Source of the DNA: Caldifarciminota bacterium
GTDB lineage: Bacteria; Hydrothermota; Tepidihabitantia; Tepidihabitantales; Tepidihabitantaceae
NCBI GenBank assembly: GCA_026397595.1
Contig: JAPLUO010000266.1
Coordinates: 1-32,797, forward strand
Direction of reading: 5' to 3'
Length of the DNA stretch: 32,797 nucleotides
Positions 31,108 through 32,797 of this stretch are shown one piece after another. The notes beneath the pieces were generated by a model that had not been told where the DNA came from, did not search any database, and saw only the letters and a program-made list of their open reading frames with translations. A program made the position numbers and the translations under genes. Numbering within the stretch: the stretch's first letter is position 1; each line of letters begins with the position of its first letter.

Positions 31108-31683
31108 TCACATCAGTTCGAAGAACGACTCTCTACCCAGATGCCGGCAGAACCGACGGGCCAGCCTCGGCAGCGGCCCGGGCGCTCCGACCGAAATCCA
31201 GTCGTCAATGGAGCCCATGAGACACCAGCGTTCCGCCTGGTACTCCCTCGTCTTCTCGTCCATGAGCACGAATCGCATCATCGGAGAGAAGTACACGCTA
31301 CGCTCCAGGACCGAGAGCAGCCGCGTTCGGCTCTGGAACGGGTAATCCACGACCAGCTCATCTGCAGATTCAGCAGGGTCAAAGCTGGGCATGAACACCG
31401 TGATAGCACCGCCCTTCGTATCAATGATGGCGTTCCTGGCTTTGACGTTCTGCTTGACCGCATCCGAGACCGCTCTCGCCTCGTCGCCTGTGACCGGGCA
31501 GGGCACTATCCTCCGCAGCAGCACCAGGGCATTGGGGCTTTCGTACACCTCGAATCCCGCAGGAACCGCAGTTACCAGGGTTCCGTCCCGCTTGCGCGAG
31601 AAGAAGTACTTGGGCTTGCCGGTCTTGGTCTTGCCGTCGTGCAGATAGTAGAGGTCGCCACGGCGGTTGCGATGCGTAATCAT
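31108..31683 (-). CDS. Conserved protein of unknown function, first gene of a two-gene cassette
   Basis: The 191-residue product starts at ATG 31683 with AAAGGAG six bases upstream. The N-terminus ITHRNRRGDLYYLHDGKTK followed by TGKPKYFFSRK is distinctive and, as far as I recall, recurs in many bacteria without a known role. It continues with AVPAGFEVYESPNALVLLRR. The C-terminal half (RTRLLSVLERSVYFSPMMRF, then DEKTREYQAERWCLMG) may be a separate small domain. No catalytic motif, signal peptide or membrane segment is visible, so it is likely cytoplasmic. The promoter is probably the one at 31872-31900. A defence or stress role is possible from its accessory setting but is not shown. Confidence 0.7.
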   Translation of the reverse strand: MITHRNRRGDLYYLHDGKTKTGKPKYFFSRKRDGTLVTAVPAGFEVYESPNALVLLRRIVPCPVTGDEARAVSDAVKQNVKARNAIIDTKGGAITVFMPSFDPAESADELVVDYPFQSRTRLLSVLERSVYFSPMMRFVLMDEKTREYQAERWCLMGSIDDWISVGAPGPLPRLARRFCRHLGRESFFELM

Positions 31684-31740
31684 ATTGCTCCTTTCGACAT
31701 CTGTGACTGATCGGGTCGGTCACTCAGCCACCTCCGGCGG

Positions 31741-31865
31741 TCAGCCTCGACCATGCCAGTTCTCCTCTCCGAAGTACCGATTCAGCAGCGACTGGAACAG
31801 ATGCTCGGCCTGGCCCAAGCTCCTTCTGCCCGGCCCTTAACAATCGCTATCTCGTCATCGTACAC
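31741..31865 (-). pseudogene. Short leaderless ORF with HsdS-like fragment, frameshifted
   Basis: Seven bases after the -10 box a GTG (31865) opens MYDDEIAIVKGRAEG, which soon stops. In a neighbouring frame the DNA continues as SLGQAEHLFQSLLNRYFGEE to TGA 31743-31741. AEHLFQSLLNR resembles the C-terminal helix of type I restriction specificity subunits (HsdS). The two parts may be one small gene with a frameshift, or a relic of a restriction locus. Both readings are tentative. Confidence 0.3.
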
Positions 31866-31871
31866 CAGACG

Positions 31872-31900
31872 ATTCTAGACCTTGTGACACGGGCTGTCAA
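31872..31900 (-). promoter_or_regulatory. Promoter of the two-gene cassette
   Basis: On the minus strand TTGACA (31900-31895), a 17-nt spacer and TAGAAT (31877-31872). Confidence 0.8.
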
Positions 31901-32363
31901 ACCGTCTCGGTTCGGGAATCTCGTGTCTGTCCCCGGAAGACACCTGGTTCACGATAATGAACCGGGCGACATGGTCGGAGCCCGGTTTGCATCACAAGAC
32001 GGGTACGCGAGACCGGGGAGCGGAAAGCGGAGGCCCGCACTGGCCGATGGCAACTTGATACTCGCGGCCCTTGGCCGCGGCCAATCTACAATCTGGAATG
32101 GACGGGCTGCCTTCGGAGCTTCTGGCTTGGTCGCGGTGCTACTTCGGTTCAGTTCGGAGTTAGACGATCGGCGTTCGGCGTTTCTACGGCGTCAGGAATC
32201 TTTTATTGCGGAGCTTGTCTGAAAACTACCTTGCGGCACTTGTGCACTACCCCATGTTGTGTCCGATGAACAGGCCGCCACCAACCAGTTGTGGCTTGCG
32301 CAGGCTCATCCCGAGTTTCTGGACAAGCTCTGCGTCCCCGGAATTCCGGCGCCTTGACATCGC
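31901..32363. other. Spacer without supported gene
   Basis: Only short spacer words are visible, such as CCAATCTACAATCTGGAATG (about 32080-32099) and GCGTCAGGAATC (about 32187). Confidence 0.45.
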
Positions 32364-32797
32364 TCAGAAGAAGGGTGCCTGTACCTGATTCTCTGGCTTC
32401 CGGAACCATACGCGCCGCTGCCCCGTGTCCGCGACTGCGAACTCCACCTCCTCGAACTGCTGGAACAGCCGCCGAATCTCCGCGCCATCATAGAACCGCC
32501 AGACCATGCCCTTCCTTGGACCAGCCACGTAGTCCCAGGTGCCGTTCGGACTGACCAAGTGGTCCGACGACACTTCTGACCCGGTTCCACTCTCGGCTGG
32601 ACCGTCGAACGACACGTACGCCAGACCAGCGGGCTTCAGGACTTGCGCCATGCTCCCTGCGGCCAGTTCCGCATCATGCGGGTGCATGTGGTCGAGAACG
32701 GAGTTACACACCACCGCGTCAACGTGGACAGCCAACTGAGACAATTCCTGAGCCGCGCAGACTGCCGAGCCGATGGTCAAGCCCTCGCGTCGCGCCT
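32364..32797 (-). CDS. SAM-dependent methyltransferase, partial (class I)
   Basis: Only the C-terminal 144 codons are inside the window; the frame stays open to the right edge. VDAVVCNSVLDHMHP matches the motif after strand beta-4 in class I methyltransferases, and SMAQVLKPAGLAYVSFDG matches the following LKPGG-type segment. The SAM-binding glycine loop would lie outside. The end (GMVWRFYDGAEIRRLFQQF, then VWFRKPENQVQAPFF) is typical of small-molecule methyltransferases of the Methyltransf_11 type. Substrate unknown. The stop is TGA 32366-32364. Confidence 0.7.
   Translation of the reverse strand, partial: ARREGLTIGSAVCAAQELSQLAVHVDAVVCNSVLDHMHPHDAELAAGSMAQVLKPAGLAYVSFDGPAESGTGSEVSSDHLVSPNGTWDYVAGPRKGMVWRFYDGAEIRRLFQQFEEVEFAVADTGQRRVWFRKPENQVQAPFF

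Overview
The window is GC-rich bacterial DNA. Secreted proteins with C-terminal T9SS/FlgD-like sorting or anchoring domains, a TonB-dependent receptor paired with a DUF4249-like lipoprotein, PKD/PQQ-propeller lipoproteins and intergenic spacers full of short shared words suggest an FCB-like or candidate-phylum bacterium (WOR-3/Stahlbacteria type). That placement is inference. Promoters follow a clear rule: TTGACA or TTGACT, 16-17 nt, then TAGAAT or a close variant. Several genes start 6-8 nt after the -10 box and look leaderless.

Left part (1-4790): a nitroreductase, then the main discovery, three consecutive genes that each carry an in-frame TGA at the first position of a CxxC redox motif (UxxC). 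Two are tandem paralogs of an Omp28-like thioredoxin-fold protein (Sec35). The third is a TlpA/ResA-like thioredoxin (Sec60). Each has a signal peptide, a C-terminal sorting-type domain, its own promoter, a nearly identical structured leader, a hairpin just after the TGA that fits a bacterial SECIS, and its own terminator. They look like a co-regulated set of exported selenoproteins. TGA is used as an ordinary stop by these same genes and their neighbours, so the genetic code is not reassigned.

Middle left (4790-10810): a TonB-dependent receptor with a carboxypeptidase-regulatory-like domain, a DUF4249-like lipoprotein in the same operon, a leaderless UgpB-like sugar-binding lipoprotein, a 29-unit 12-bp repeat kept strictly in phase (a possible tetrapeptide-repeat protein), and a broken XRE regulator.

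Middle (10810-18120, minus strand): a small secreted protein, and two long paralogous secreted proteins flanking a secreted Het-C/zinc-phospholipase-like protein with IPT/TIG-type domains.

Right middle (18120-28640, minus strand): an SDR gene lying between truA and a duplicated truA tail, truA without a normal start codon, a TraR/DksA zinc-finger protein coupled to ileS, two PKD/PQQ lipoproteins, and a three-repeat secreted protein behind a consensus promoter.

Right end (28640-32797): a frameshifted secreted protein, an antitoxin with a broken PemK/MazF toxin, a two-gene cassette of unknown function with a possible HsdS-like fragment in its leader, and a partial methyltransferase running off the edge. 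No tRNA, rRNA or CRISPR array was found. The selenocysteine machinery (selA, selB, selC, selD) is not in the window.
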